Shown here piece by piece: positions 8,631-17,867 of a DNA stretch of 64,000 nucleotides; position 1 is the first letter of the stretch, and every line of letters starts with the position of its first letter. The translations under genes and the position numbers were made by a program. This stretch comes from Streptomyces sp. M92 (GTDB lineage: Bacteria; Actinomycetota; Actinomycetes; Streptomycetales; Streptomycetaceae). The stretch covers positions 2,852,001 to 2,916,000 of the forward strand of contig NZ_CP101137.1 in the NCBI RefSeq assembly GCF_028473745.1. Direction: 5' to 3'. A model generated the notes under the pieces. It made no database searches. It worked only from the letters and a program-made list of their open reading frames with translations, and was not told the DNA's origin.

Positions 8631-8966
8631 GGCTCCGACCAAGACGAGTGTCAGTGCCGGTGCCTGGGGCTACGCCCCGCAGCCTGTGGACCCGCCGCCC
8701 GGACCGGCCCCTGGTCGGGCACGGCGGGCCCCCGGGATCAGCAGTCGACCGCAGGAGCCACTGACGTGCGTCAGGACCCGGCACCCAGGGGCAGCCATGC
8801 GAGACCCGTGTCGGCGCCACCACTGCCAGAGGATTCCCGGCACGTGCGTCCGTGGGATCGCTCAGGGTGACGAAACCGATGTCAGCAGGTGAGAGCGCCC
8901 GTATGCTGGCCGTGTGCCGCCTGCCTGGCCTTCTACGGCTGCGGGCGGACGAGGAGGTGAAAGGGA
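8631..8966 (+). other. Intergenic region without a recognisable gene
   Basis: 336 bases between the LuxR fragment and the Uma2 gene. Short frames here lack start signals and family resemblance. It contains a perfect 14-base palindrome, CTGACGTGCGTCAG, at 8761-8774, and a possible -10 (TATGCT, 8902-8907) about 60 bases upstream of the Uma2 start, with no good -35. Otherwise I see nothing in it. Confidence 0.5.
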
Positions 8967-9530
8967 ATGAGCGTTGCCATCGACCACACAGGGCCCTGGA
9001 CCGTCGCCGACGTCCTCGCCCTGCCCGAAGACCGCACCATGCGGTACGAATTGCTGGGGGAGTCCCTCGTAATGTCCCCCGCGCCCGGCATCCGTCACCA
9101 GCGGGCCTCGCTCCGCCTCGCCATGATCCTCCATGCGGCGGCCCAGGCCGCCAAGGCCCCGGTCGAGGTGCTGGAAGCCATCAACGTCATCCTGCCCTCC
9201 GGTCTTGTCGTCCCCGACCTCGTGGTGACCGACGCCGGCGCGACCGCCGAGGACGGCGTCGGTGTCGATGCCGACGGTGTGCAGCTCGTGGTCGAGCTTG
9301 TCTCTCCCGGCAACCGCACCGTGGACCGCAAGTTCAAGCCGATGCTCTACGCCGAGGCAGCCATCCCGCACTTCTGGCGACTCGAATTCGACCCCGCGCC
9401 CATGCTCGTGGTCTACGAGCTGGAAGGCGGCCGGTACGTGGAGCGGGCGACCGCACTCGCAGGCGCGACCACTGACCTGGACACCCCGTTCCCTGTTGCG
9501 ATCGATCCGGCCGGACTCTCTCGCCAGTAG
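8967..9530 (+). CDS. Uma2 family (DUF820) PD-(D/E)XK-fold protein
   Basis: 187 aa; ATG preceded by a strong GAGGAGGTGAAAGGG. The whole protein is one Uma2 domain: MRYELLGESLVMSPAPG, the catalytic core PDLVVTD, then VVELVSPGNRTVDRKFKPMLY, giving the Asp, Glu and Lys expected of a PD-(D/E)XK nuclease. It ends in a beta-rich tail (AIPHFWRLE and YELEGGRYV). Uma2 proteins are abundant in Streptomyces and cyanobacteria, often in many copies. They are predicted nucleases with no firmly assigned role. It stands alone between decayed DNA and a convergent gene. Confidence 0.9.
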   Translation: MSVAIDHTGPWTVADVLALPEDRTMRYELLGESLVMSPAPGIRHQRASLRLAMILHAAAQAAKAPVEVLEAINVILPSGLVVPDLVVTDAGATAEDGVGVDADGVQLVVELVSPGNRTVDRKFKPMLYAEAAIPHFWRLEFDPAPMLVVYELEGGRYVERATALAGATTDLDTPFPVAIDPAGLSRQ

Positions 9531-9765
9531 ATGTCGCATGACGGCAACGCTGACGGCAACCGAAGCGCCCGGCCTGCTGCCGGTCCGCATGATGGCCGCG
9601 TGACTGGGCGCGCCGGCGGCCAACCCGCAGCACCGCCTGGAGGCGCACGGCGTTCCGCCGGTCCTGCTCACGGACCGGGCCATAGCGGCGTTCCGCTCGC
9701 CTGCGCGAAGCACGGCCACGGGGCGGCAGCTCCCCCGCCGTGCCGTCCCGACCTGCGGCGACGGA

Positions 9766-10470
9766 TCAGTACGCGACCAGCGAGATCCCCACGTAGTGCG
9801 CGATGAAGGCGGCCAGCGTGAAGGAGTGGAAGACCTCGTGGAAGCCGAACCAGCGGGGTGAGGGGTTGGGGCGCTTGATGCCGTAGATGACGCCGCCCGC
9901 GCTGTAGAGCAGACCGCCCACGACCACCAGGACCAGGACGGCGATGCCGCCCGCCCGCATGAACTCGGGGAGGTAGAAGACGGCCGCCCAGCCCATCGCG
10001 AGGTAGCAGGGGGTGTAGAGCCAGCGTGGGGCGCCGACCCAGAAGACGCGGAAGACTATGCCCGCCGCCGCGGCCGCCCAGATGCCCCACAGCAGCCACT
10101 GGCCCTTGGCCTCGGGCAGCAGGAGCATCGTGAGGGGTGTGTAGGTGCCCGCGATGATCAGGAAGATGTTGGCGTGGTCGAGACGGCGCAGGACGCCGTC
10201 CATGCGCGGGCTCCAGTTGCCCCGGTGGTAGAGGGCGCTGACGCCGAACAGCAGGCAGGCCGTCAGGACGTAGATCCCGCAGGCGATGCGGCCCTCGGGG
10301 GACTCGGCGAGGGCGGTGAGCACCAGGCCCGCGACCAGCACGGCCGGGAACATGCCGAGGTGCAGCCAGCCGCGCAGCTTGGGCTTGACCGGATGCGGCA
10401 GGGAGAGCGCCACGGGACCGCGGCCGGCGGCCGGCGTGTCCTCGGGCGCGTCGGGGACGGACGCAGTCAT
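9766..10470 (-). CDS. Hemolysin III / PAQR-family membrane protein
   Basis: 234 aa if started at the ATG at 10470; a longer frame to 10566 adds an unlikely Arg-rich leader. Seven hydrophobic helices follow a Pro-rich N-terminus. The metal-binding PAQR motifs are visible: SALYHRGNW (first His), LDHANIFLIIAGTYTP, and the C-terminal HEVFHSFTLAAFIAHY with three histidines. The family includes bacterial YqfA/TrhA and eukaryotic adiponectin receptors, probably Zn-dependent hydrolases acting on lipids or controlling membrane fluidity. Expressed alone. An imperfect GC hairpin beyond its 3' end (about 9710-9744) may act as terminator. Confidence 0.9.
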   Translation of the reverse strand: MTASVPDAPEDTPAAGRGPVALSLPHPVKPKLRGWLHLGMFPAVLVAGLVLTALAESPEGRIACGIYVLTACLLFGVSALYHRGNWSPRMDGVLRRLDHANIFLIIAGTYTPLTMLLLPEAKGQWLLWGIWAAAAAGIVFRVFWVGAPRWLYTPCYLAMGWAAVFYLPEFMRAGGIAVLVLVVVGGLLYSAGGVIYGIKRPNPSPRWFGFHEVFHSFTLAAFIAHYVGISLVAY

Positions 10471-10767
10471 GGGCGCATCGTACCTACGGGACCGTAAGTT
10501 ACGTGTCAGTACGGAGCCTGGACGTTCCTGAGTGGTCATCGTCTCACGGGGTACCCGGCCGCGCATCCCCCCAAAATCCCCGATGTGGACACGTGGCGAT
10601 CCTCACGCCGCTCAGGTGTGACGCCCTCTGGACAGATGGGCGCTTACGTCGGATGATCAAATGAGTGCGGTCGACACCGGATGAGCGCCCAAGAGGACAA
10701 CGTCACGCATCCGGGTCGCAGCCCCCACGGGGCCCCCAAACAAAAAACCCCTCATCTAGGAGCAATC

Positions 10768-12597
10768 GTGGCGCGCGACATCGCTGCTCCCCCCGTCCCC
10801 ACCGACCACCAGGAGCTGATCTCGTGGGTGAACGAGATCGCCGAACTGACCCAGCCGGACGAAGTGGTCTGGTGTGACGGATCCGAGGCCGAGTACGAGC
10901 GCCTGTGCGGGGAGCTCGTCGAGAAGGGCACCTTCCGCAAGCTCGACCCCATCAAGCGCCCCAACTCCTACTACGCGGCCTCCGACCCCTCCGACGTCGC
11001 GCGCGTCGAGGACCGGACCTTCATCTGCTCCGCGAAGGAGGAGGACGCCGGCCCGACCAACCACTGGAAGGACCCCGCCGAGATGCGGGAGATCTTCACC
11101 GGTGAGAAGGGCGAAGGCGGCCTGTTCCGCGGCTCCATGCGCGGCCGCACCATGTACGTCGTGCCCTTCTGCATGGGCCCGCTCGGCTCCCCGCTCTCCG
11201 CGCTCGGCGTCGAGATCACCGACTCCGCGTACGTCGCCGTCTCCATGCGCACCATGACCCGCATGGGGCAGCCGGTCCTGGACGAGCTGGGCGACGAGGG
11301 CTTCTTCGTCAAGGCCGTGCACACCCTGGGCGCCCCGCTGGAGGAGGGCCAGGAGGACGTTCCGTGGCCGTGCAACAGCACCAAGTACATCTCGCACTTC
11401 CCCGAGGACCGCGAGATCTGGTCCTACGGCTCCGGCTACGGCGGCAACGCCCTGCTCGGCAAGAAGTGCTACGCCCTGCGCATCGCCTCCGTCATGGCCC
11501 GCGACGAGGGCTGGCTCGCCGAGCACATGCTGGTGCTGAAGCTGACCCCGCCCACCGGTGAGCCCAAGTACGTCGCCGCCGCCTTCCCGTCGGCCTGCGG
11601 CAAGACCAACCTCGCCATGCTGGAGCCCACGATCTCCGGCTGGACCGTGGAGACCATCGGCGACGACATCGCCTGGATGCGCTTCGGCGAGGACGGCCGC
11701 CTGTACGCCATCAACCCCGAGGCCGGCTTCTTCGGCGTCGCGCCCGGCACCGGTGAGCACACCAACGCCAACGCGATGAAGACCCTGTGGGGCAACTCCG
11801 TCTTCACCAACGTCGCCCTCACCGACGACGGCGACGTGTGGTGGGAGGGCATGACCGAGGAGACCCCGGCCCACCTCACGGACTGGAAGGGCAACGACTG
11901 GACGCCCGAGTCGGGCACCCCGGCCGCGCACCCCAACGCCCGTTTCACCACCCCCGCCGCGCAGTGCCCGATCATCGCGCCGGAGTGGGAGGACCCCAAG
12001 GGCGTGCCGATCTCGGCGATCCTCTTCGGCGGCCGCCGCGCCACCGCCGTACCGCTGGTCACCGAGTCCTTCGACTGGAACCACGGCGTCTTCCTCGGCG
12101 CCAACGTGGCCTCCGAGAAGACCGCCGCCGCCGAGGGCAAGGTCGGCGAGCTGCGCCGCGACCCCTTCGCCATGCTGCCGTTCTGCGGCTACAACATGGG
12201 CGACTACATGGGGCACTGGGTCGACGTGGCCAAGGACAAGGACCAGTCCAAGCTGCCGAAGATCTACTACGTCAACTGGTTCCGCAAGGACGACGACGGC
12301 AAGTTCGTCTGGCCCGGCTTCGGTGAGAACGGCCGCGTCCTGAAGTGGATCGTGGAGCGCCTGGAGGGCAAGGCGGACGGTGTCGAGACCCCGATCGGCG
12401 TGCTGCCGACCAAGGAGTCCCTGGACACCGACGGCCTCGACCTCGCCGACGCCGACCTGGAGTTCCTGCTCAGCGTCGACAAGGAGGTGTGGCGCGAGGA
12501 GGCGGCGCTCGTCCCCGAGCACCTGAACACCTTCGGCGACCACACCCCCGCCGAGCTGTGGGACCAGTACCGGGCCCTGGTGAAGCGCCTGGGCTGA
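10768..12597 (+). CDS. pckG: Phosphoenolpyruvate carboxykinase (GTP)
   Basis: 609 aa from a GTG with AGGAG at 10758-10762. The frame is open upstream to 10681, but that part lacks homology. It converts oxaloacetate and GTP to PEP, CO2 and GDP in gluconeogenesis and the anaplerotic node, in the cytoplasm. Seen motifs: [15 protein letters not shown], the kinase P-loop with the reactive Cys (about 273-287); [58 protein letters not shown]. Length matches GTP-type enzymes, not the ATP type. A weak promoter-like pair (TGGACA 10629-10634, GATGAT 10652-10657, 17-base spacer) lies upstream, implying a leader of about 100 nt. Monocistronic. Confidence 0.97.
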   Translation: MARDIAAPPVPTDHQELISWVNEIAELTQPDEVVWCDGSEAEYERLCGELVEKGTFRKLDPIKRPNSYYAASDPSDVARVEDRTFICSAKEEDAGPTNHWKDPAEMREIFTGEKGEGGLFRGSMRGRTMYVVPFCMGPLGSPLSALGVEITDSAYVAVSMRTMTRMGQPVLDELGDEGFFVKAVHTLGAPLEEGQEDVPWPCNSTKYISHFPEDREIWSYGSGYGGNALLGKKCYALRIASVMARDEGWLAEHMLVLKLTPPTGEPKYVAAAFPSACGKTNLAMLEPTISGWTVETIGDDIAWMRFGEDGRLYAINPEAGFFGVAPGTGEHTNANAMKTLWGNSVFTNVALTDDGDVWWEGMTEETPAHLTDWKGNDWTPESGTPAAHPNARFTTPAAQCPIIAPEWEDPKGVPISAILFGGRRATAVPLVTESFDWNHGVFLGANVASEKTAAAEGKVGELRRDPFAMLPFCGYNMGDYMGHWVDVAKDKDQSKLPKIYYVNWFRKDDDGKFVWPGFGENGRVLKWIVERLEGKADGVETPIGVLPTKESLDTDGLDLADADLEFLLSVDKEVWREEAALVPEHLNTFGDHTPAELWDQYRALVKRLG

Positions 12598-12727
12598 CGT
12601 CCCCCGCAGTCTCCGTGGCCGGTCCGACTAGCCCTGACCCGCGAAGTCGTCACGAAGGCCGGCCACGAGGGGACCTCCCCACGCTCCAGTAGCTCAGCAG
12701 TGCCCGGAGCACGGGGAGCTCCCACCC

Positions 12728-12768
12728 GGGCCGGGTCCCCGCACAACGGCGTGCGGACGACCCGGCCC
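12728..12768 (+). terminator. Strong GC hairpin downstream of pckG
   Basis: GGGCCGGGTC (12728-12737) pairs perfectly with GACCCGGCCC (12759-12768). An inner CCGCAC/GTGCGG pair adds six more base pairs around a short loop, followed by TTCACC. It sits 131 bases after the pckG stop, in the 379-base convergent gap 12598-12976, which contains no gene. It can serve pckG and, in the other orientation, the 140-aa gene. Confidence 0.6.
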
Positions 12769-12796
12769 TTCACCATTTCAAAACGCCGGCGGGATT

Positions 12797-12850
12797 CGCG
12801 CCCCAAGGGGCGCGGGGAACGGCGCGAGCAACCACCCGCAACGGAAAGCC
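12797..12850. repeat. Copy of a streptomycete-type intergenic GC repeat with 8-bp stem
   Basis: CGCGCCCC-AA-GGGGCGCG (12797-12814) is a perfect 8-bp stem, followed by GGGAACGGCGCGAGCAACCACC. From memory, the GGGGCGCGGGGAAC-GCGCGA pattern recurs in many Streptomyces intergenic regions, often next to 3' ends. Only one copy was recognised in this window, so repetitiveness is recalled, not shown here. Confidence 0.5.
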
Positions 12851-12976
12851 GCCAACCGCCGGCCGCCCCACGGCGCCGTAGCGATCCAGCCAAGGCCAAC
12901 GCAGTGAATGGCACCCGGCCCGCGCGTCGCTGCGGGTGCGCGCGGGCCGGGGCCGTACGGGGGGAGCCCGGAGGGC

Positions 12977-13399
12977 TCAGTGGGAGGCGAGTTCGCGCGG
13001 CTCGACGGCCGCGGCGTGCGCGTCCATGCGCTCGGCGGTCAGGATCGCGGCCGCCGTGTCGGCGCGGGAGGCCGCCACCACCAGGGCACGTCCCGCCAGG
13101 GTGTGCGCCCGGCGGTGCAGGGCCGCCAGGTGGGGCGAGGGGCGGGCCGCGGTCACCGGCACGCGGACCGGCGCCTGGCCTTGCCGCAGCCGGGCCACCT
13201 GCGCGGCGAGCCGGTCGGCGGCGGTGTCCAGATCGGTGTCGGGCGCCAGTGTGCGCAGCTCGTCCGTGACGGCGAGCAGTGCCGCGAGGTGGCCCGCGAG
13301 CTGGATGTCCAGCTCTTCCTCCCGGGACCGGTGGGGGAAGTCCGAGGTGTCGCCGGCCGTCGTGCTGTGGACGGACCTGGTGCGGATCGGTTCGTACAT
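12977..13399 (-). CDS. Small helical protein of unknown function
   Basis: 140 aa, ATG start with a strong AGGAGG just upstream. Predicted mostly alpha-helical, Ala/Arg-rich, soluble, with no signal or membrane segment. It starts MYEPIRTRSVHSTTAGDTSDF, has a helical core around LDIQLAGHLAALLAVTDEL, and ends near AAAVEPRELASH. It may belong to the conserved streptomycete SCO4983-like family, given its place beside pckG, but that is from memory. The promoter carries a perfect palindrome over a textbook -10, so it is probably under tight repressor control. Confidence 0.75.
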   Translation of the reverse strand: MYEPIRTRSVHSTTAGDTSDFPHRSREEELDIQLAGHLAALLAVTDELRTLAPDTDLDTAADRLAAQVARLRQGQAPVRVPVTAARPSPHLAALHRRAHTLAGRALVVAASRADTAAAILTAERMDAHAAAVEPRELASH

Positions 13400-13429
13400 G
13401 GGACGGCCTCCTGAGCGCTTCAGGAAACC

Positions 13430-13458
13430 ATCCTACATTAGATTGAATCTAAAGTTGA
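13430..13458 (-). promoter_or_regulatory. Promoter with perfect 15-bp operator palindrome
   Basis: On the minus strand a TAGGAT -10 (13435-13430) lies ~30 bases upstream of the start of the 140-aa gene. Between it and a weak TCAACT -35 (13458-13453) sits TTAGATT-G-AATCTAA (13438-13452), perfectly symmetric around one base. An AT-rich perfect palindrome in a very GC-rich background, inside the promoter spacer, is what a dimeric repressor site looks like. MarR-type repressors use such sites. Confidence 0.65.
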
Positions 13459-13476
13459 CGATCGTCGGAGATGGGC

Positions 13477-14688
13477 TCAGGGCTGGCCGTACCCGTCCAG
13501 GAAGTTCCCGATCCGTCCCACGGCCTCGCGCAGGTCGCTCGCCGTCGGCAGGGTCACCACGCGGAAGTGGTCGGGCTCGGGCCAGTTGAAGCCGGTGCCC
13601 TGGACGACCATGATCTTCTCCTGGCGCAGCAGGTCCAGGACCATCCGCCGGTCGTCCTTGATCTTGAACACCTTGGCGTCGAGCCGGGGGAAGAGGTACA
13701 GCGCCCCCTTCGGCTTCACGCACGTCACGCCCGGGATGCTGGTCAACGCCTCGTGCGCGGCGTCCCGCTGCTCCCGCAGCCGCCCGCCCGGCAGGACCAG
13801 CTCGTTGATGGTCTGCCGCCCGCTGAGCGCGGCGACCACACCGTGCTGGCCCGGCATGTTGGCGCACAGCCGCATGTTGGCCAGGACCGTCAGGCCCTCG
13901 ATGTAGGACTCGGCGTGCGCCCGGGGCCCGGAGATCGACATCCAGCCGACGCGGTAGCCGGCCACCCGGTACGCCTTCGACATGCCGTTGAAGGTGAGGG
14001 TGAGCAGGTCCGGGGCGACCGCGGCGGTCGGGGTGTGCGTGGCCTCGTCGTACAGGATCTTGTCGTAGATCTCGTCGGAGCAGACCAGGAGGTTGTGGCG
14101 GCGGGCGATGTCGGTCAGCGCGCGCACCATGGCCTCGTCGTAGACCGCGCCCGTCGGGTTGTTCGGGTTGATGATCACGAGCGCCTTGGTGCGGTCGGTG
14201 ATCTTCCGCTCGACGTCCGCGAGGTCGGGCATCCAGTCGGACTGCTCGTCGCAGCGGTAGTGCACCGCCGTGCCGCCGGAGAGCGACACGGCGGCCGTCC
14301 ACAGCGGGTAGTCGGGCGCCGGGACGAGGACCTCGTCGCCGTCGTCCAGCAGGCCCTGCATCGCCATCACGATCAGCTCGGAGACGCCGTTGCCGATGAA
14401 GACGTGCTCGACGTCCGTCTCGATGCCGAGGGTCTGGTTGTGCATGACCACGGCCCGGCGCGCCGCCAGCAGGCCCTTCGCGTCGCCGTAGCCGTGGGCC
14501 GTGGACACGTTGCGGAGGATGTCCTCCAGGATCTCCGGCGGGCACTCGAACCCGAAGGCGGCCGGGTTGCCGGTGTTCAGCTTCAGGATGCGGTGCCCGG
14601 CCGCTTCCAGCCGCATCGCCTCCTCGAGCACCGGGCCCCGGATCTCGTAACAGACGTTGGCGAGCTTGGTCGACTGGATCACCTGCAT
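13477..14688 (-). CDS. PLP-dependent class I aminotransferase, AlaA-type
   Basis: 403 aa, fold-type I. Motifs in order: LKLNTGNPAAFGFECP (36-50), HGYGDAKGLLAARRAVV, GNGVSELIVMAMQ (99-111), NPNNPTGAVY (174-183), SDEIYDKILYD, and the PLP lysine Lys238 in FNGMSKAYRVAGYRVGW. The NTGNPAAFGF and NGMSKAYR signatures match the AlaA/YfbQ group, which transfers amino groups between alanine or other amino acids and 2-oxoglutarate. It could help recycle pyruvate or alanine. It lies on the same strand as the deaminase cluster but 98 bases separate them, so co-transcription is uncertain. Confidence 0.9.
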   Translation of the reverse strand: MQVIQSTKLANVCYEIRGPVLEEAMRLEAAGHRILKLNTGNPAAFGFECPPEILEDILRNVSTAHGYGDAKGLLAARRAVVMHNQTLGIETDVEHVFIGNGVSELIVMAMQGLLDDGDEVLVPAPDYPLWTAAVSLSGGTAVHYRCDEQSDWMPDLADVERKITDRTKALVIINPNNPTGAVYDEAMVRALTDIARRHNLLVCSDEIYDKILYDEATHTPTAAVAPDLLTLTFNGMSKAYRVAGYRVGWMSISGPRAHAESYIEGLTVLANMRLCANMPGQHGVVAALSGRQTINELVLPGGRLREQRDAAHEALTSIPGVTCVKPKGALYLFPRLDAKVFKIKDDRRMVLDLLRQEKIMVVQGTGFNWPEPDHFRVVTLPTASDLREAVGRIGNFLDGYGQP

Positions 14689-14786
14689 GTGCGTGAGCTT
14701 ACGGCCCGGTTACGTTCCATGGGTGGTGGTATCCGCCACTTGAGACGTGTGCTTTGGGTGGGTTTCGTCACCCCGCGCGGTCCGCG

Positions 14787-16397
14787 CTACCGGGGAGCGC
14801 GCCGCACCGACCGGCCCGCCAGCACGTCCGTGCGCCGCCCGTCCTCCATCACGAACCGCCCGTCGACCAGCACGTACGGGATGCCCGTCGGCAGCACGCG
14901 CGGGTTCTCGTACGTGCTGCCCGCCGCGACCGTCGCCGGGTCGAAGAGCACGAGGTCGGCCCGGTACCCCTCGCGGACCAGCCCCCGGTCCGGCAGCCGC
15001 AGCCGGGCCGCCGCGCGGGAGGTGAGGTGCGCGACGCACTCCTCCAACGACAGCACGCCCAGCTCGCGCACGTAGTGCCCGAGGTAGTGCGGGAAGGTGC
15101 CGTAGGCGCGCGGGTGCGGCTTGGCGCCCTGGAGGATGCCGTCCGAGCCGCCGGTGTGGACGCGGTGGCGCATGATCGCGCGGACGTTCTCCTCGTGGCC
15201 GACGTGCTGGAGGATGGTCGGCGCCAGCCGGTCGGCCAGCAGCAGGTGCCGGGCGACCGTCCACGGAGTCTCGCCGCGCAGCCGCGCCGACTCCAGGACC
15301 GTACGGCCGACGTATTCGCCGAGCGCCGGGTCGCCCGTGCCGGAGATCTCGATCGTCTCCCACTCCATGGGCACGCCGTGGCAGCCGTCGGAGCCGATCT
15401 CCTCGACGTGGTGGCGGATGCGTTCGGCGGTGTCGTCGTCCGCCAGCCGCTTCATGATCTGCTCCGGGCCGCCCTCGCTCGCCCAGCTCGGCAGCAGCGC
15501 CACGAGGGTGGTGCAGCCGGGGGTGTACGGGTACGTGTCGAGCGTGATGTCGGCGCCGGCGGCGAGCGCGCCGTCCAGCAGCGTCAGCAGCTCGGGGGCC
15601 CTGCCCTTGTTGACGCCGAAGTTCATGGTGGCGTGCGCGAGGTGCAGCGGGCAGTCCGCCTCCCGCGTCAGCTCCACCATCTCCTCGTACGCCTGGAGCG
15701 CGCCGGCCCCGTACGAGCGGTGGTGCGGGCAGTAGTAGCCGCCGTACGACGCCACCACCCGGCACAGCTCGGTCAGCTCGGCGTCCTTGGCGTACATGCC
15801 CGGCGTGTAGGTCAGCCCGGACGACATGCCGACGGCGCCCTGCTCCATGCCCTCGGCGACCAGCCGCCGCATGTGCTCCAGCTCCGCCTCGGTCGCCTCC
15901 CGGTCGTCCCAGCCGACCGCGAGGGCGCGCACCGTGCCCTGCGGGATCAGGTAGGCGGCGTTGACCGCGATGCCCGCGTCGAGCCGGTCCAGGTACTCGC
16001 CGACCGACCGCCAGTCGAAGTCGACGTCGTCGCCGGGACCGTTCCACCCGGCGATCGCGCGGCGCACCTCGGCCAGGGTGCGGTCGTCGACCGGCGCGTA
16101 CGACAGCCCGTCCTGGCCGATGACCTCCAGGGTGACGCCCTGCGCGGCCTTGGCGCTGTGGTCGGGGTCCCGCAGCAGCGCCAGGTCGCTGTGGGCGTGC
16201 ATGTCGACGAAGCCGGGCGAGAGGACCAGGCCCTCGGCGTCCAGCTCGCGGCGCGCCTTGGGGCGCTGGCAGCCGGCGGCCGCCGCCTCCTTGACGATCG
16301 AGACGATCCGGCCGCCGTCGACCACGACATCGGCGCGGTACGCGTCCGCGCCGGAGCCGTCGACGACGTCCGCGTCCCTGATGACCAGCTCTTCCAC
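14787..16397 (-). CDS. N-acyl-D-amino-acid deacylase (D-aminoacylase family)
   Basis: 536 aa from a GTG start with AGGAGG upstream; the frame stays open far further upstream, but only by antisense to other genes. Amidohydrolase superfamily, beta-domain plus TIM barrel. [10 protein letters not shown] places metal ligands at His67 and His69. [17 protein letters not shown] and TGGSDGIL supply the later His and Asp ligands. The bridging Cys of classical D-aminoacylases (GNCG, Cys96) is replaced by Asp96 in VIGQDGLS. It should cleave an N-acyl group from a D-amino acid (or a related N-acyl compound) in the cytoplasm. It lies 11 bases downstream of the PLP deaminase gene, so the two form an operon. 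Confidence 0.88.
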   Translation of the reverse strand: MEELVIRDADVVDGSGADAYRADVVVDGGRIVSIVKEAAAAGCQRPKARRELDAEGLVLSPGFVDMHAHSDLALLRDPDHSAKAAQGVTLEVIGQDGLSYAPVDDRTLAEVRRAIAGWNGPGDDVDFDWRSVGEYLDRLDAGIAVNAAYLIPQGTVRALAVGWDDREATEAELEHMRRLVAEGMEQGAVGMSSGLTYTPGMYAKDAELTELCRVVASYGGYYCPHHRSYGAGALQAYEEMVELTREADCPLHLAHATMNFGVNKGRAPELLTLLDGALAAGADITLDTYPYTPGCTTLVALLPSWASEGGPEQIMKRLADDDTAERIRHHVEEIGSDGCHGVPMEWETIEISGTGDPALGEYVGRTVLESARLRGETPWTVARHLLLADRLAPTILQHVGHEENVRAIMRHRVHTGGSDGILQGAKPHPRAYGTFPHYLGHYVRELGVLSLEECVAHLTSRAAARLRLPDRGLVREGYRADLVLFDPATVAAGSTYENPRVLPTGIPYVLVDGRFVMEDGRRTDVLAGRSVRRAPR

Positions 16398-16408
16398 CGG
16401 AGCCTCCT

Positions 16409-17710
16409 CTAGAAGAACGTGCGGATGTAGTCGACGACCGTCCCGTCCGCCTCGGCGACCGGGATGAGCTGCCACTTGTCGAAGGACGTGCACGGGTGCG
16501 ACAGGCCGGTCCCGAGCCAGTCGCCCACCTCCAGGTCCGCCTCGGCGCTCGTGCGCAGCCAGGCGTGCTGGTCGGACAGGCCGGTCACCGTGATGCCGGC
16601 CGCCGGGCGCTCCGGGCCGCCGTCGGCGGGTCGCACGACCTGGGCGAAGGGCAGGTGGAGGTCGTAGGCCGCGTCCCGCTTGCCCGCGTTGGTGAAGGCC
16701 TGCTCGGGGGAGGGGCGGGAGACGACCTGGCTCCACAGGCGGAAGGCGGGCTCCAGGGCGCCCTCCTCGGGAACCCGGTTGAAGGGGGTCAGCTCGCGGT
16801 AGTGCCCGTCGTCGTGGGAGACGTAGGCGCCCGAGCGCAGCAGCTTCAGCACGGGCCGGGACAGACCGGGGACCTCGGCGAACACGTCGGCCACCGCGTC
16901 GAACCAGGCGCTGCCGCCCGCGCTCACCACGATCTCCTCCAGCCCGTCGAACCGCCCGCCCTTGTCGAAGTCGACGGCGAGCGCGACCAGCCGCCGCAGC
17001 CAGGCGTGCACCTTCTCGGGGTCGGCGTCCGGCACCTCGCCCTCGTACCCGGCGACACCGGCGAGCCGCAGCGTGCGCGCCCCGGCCACGGCGTCGGCGA
17101 CCGCCGCGCACTCGGCCTCGGTGCGCACGCCGGTCCGCGCGCCCGCACCGGCGGCCAGCTCCACCACGACGTCCACCGGGCGGGAGGCGCCCGCCTTTGC
17201 CAGCGCCGCGTCCATCAGCTGGACGCCCCGCACGGAGTCGACGCAGCAGACGAAGCGGAAGTCCGGGTCGGCGTCCAGCTCGGCGGAGATCCAGCTGAGG
17301 GCGGCGGCGTCGACCAGCTCGTTGGCGAGGAAGACCCGCTGGATGCCGAAGGCCCGCGCCACCCGTACCTGGTGCGGCACGGCGAGGGTGATGCCCCAGG
17401 CGCCGTGCTCGATCTGGCGGTGGAAGAGCTGCGGGGCCATGGAGGTCTTGCCGTGCGGCGCGAAGGCGAGGCCGTGCCGGGCGGAGTACGTCTCCATGAG
17501 CCTCAGGTTGTGCTCCAGGCGTTCGGCGGACAGGGCCAGCACGGGCGTGGTGAAGCCGCCGGTGAAGAGGCTGCGGCGCTGTCCGGCCAGCTCGGCGACG
17601 GTCAGGCCGTACGCGTCCGGCGGGAGGCCCTTGAAGCGGTGGTCGACGTGCTCCTCGGCCAGTCGGGCGAGGGCTTCGCTGCCGTTCGCGGAGCCGGTGT
17701 CGAGGGCCAT
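16409..17710 (-). CDS. DSD1-type PLP-dependent amino acid deaminase (D-serine dehydratase-like)
   Basis: 433 aa; ATG with AGGAGG upstream. A fold-type III (alanine-racemase-like) barrel with the PLP lysine Lys88 in [12 protein letters not shown]. The C-terminal domain carries [11 protein letters not shown] and [11 protein letters not shown], the His/Cys pair that binds Zn in the DSD1/D-threonine-aldolase group. The family removes water or splits the side chain of D-serine or D-threonine-like substrates, giving 2-oxo acids and ammonia through an enamine. Paired with a D-aminoacylase and divergent from a RidA gene, it probably degrades a D-amino acid. The exact substrate cannot be read from sequence. 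Confidence 0.85.
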   Translation of the reverse strand: MALDTGSANGSEALARLAEEHVDHRFKGLPPDAYGLTVAELAGQRRSLFTGGFTTPVLALSAERLEHNLRLMETYSARHGLAFAPHGKTSMAPQLFHRQIEHGAWGITLAVPHQVRVARAFGIQRVFLANELVDAAALSWISAELDADPDFRFVCCVDSVRGVQLMDAALAKAGASRPVDVVVELAAGAGARTGVRTEAECAAVADAVAGARTLRLAGVAGYEGEVPDADPEKVHAWLRRLVALAVDFDKGGRFDGLEEIVVSAGGSAWFDAVADVFAEVPGLSRPVLKLLRSGAYVSHDDGHYRELTPFNRVPEEGALEPAFRLWSQVVSRPSPEQAFTNAGKRDAAYDLHLPFAQVVRPADGGPERPAAGITVTGLSDQHAWLRTSAEADLEVGDWLGTGLSHPCTSFDKWQLIPVAEADGTVVDYIRTFF

Positions 17711-17752
17711 GGAGCCTCCTGATCTGAACCTGATCTGAAGCGTCGCGGACGC

Positions 17753-17804
17753 GTTGCAGTATCTGCAACGACCGTTGCGCATATCGCTTACTGCTGTCTA
17801 ACAT
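17753..17804. promoter_or_regulatory. Divergent promoter region with GTTGCAG-TAT-CTGCAAC operator candidate
   Basis: GTTGCAG (17753-17759) and CTGCAAC (17763-17769) form a perfect 7-bp inverted repeat with a TAT centre. A further GTTGC half-site follows at 17774-17778. For the rightward operon, TTGCGC (17775-17780) and TAACAT (17799-17804) are spaced 18 bases apart and make a plausible promoter, with the palindrome just upstream. The site lies between the two arms of the catabolic cluster, so the IclR regulator encoded two genes to the right is the natural candidate ligand-responsive binder. Confidence 0.55.
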
Positions 17805-17867
17805 CTCGGCGAACGCGGGGTCAACGGAGCCCCCGCCCGAGCGACGCGACCAGGAGCCGAGACCATC

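Noticed and set aside
8761..8774. CTGACGTGCGTCAG palindrome as operator
   Set aside because: Perfect but 200 bases from the nearest gene start and no promoter elements beside it; kept only as a note in the intergenic entry.
10629..10657. Promoter of pckG
   Set aside because: Spacing is right (17 bases) but the -10 GATGAT is weak, so it is mentioned with the gene and not listed as a feature.
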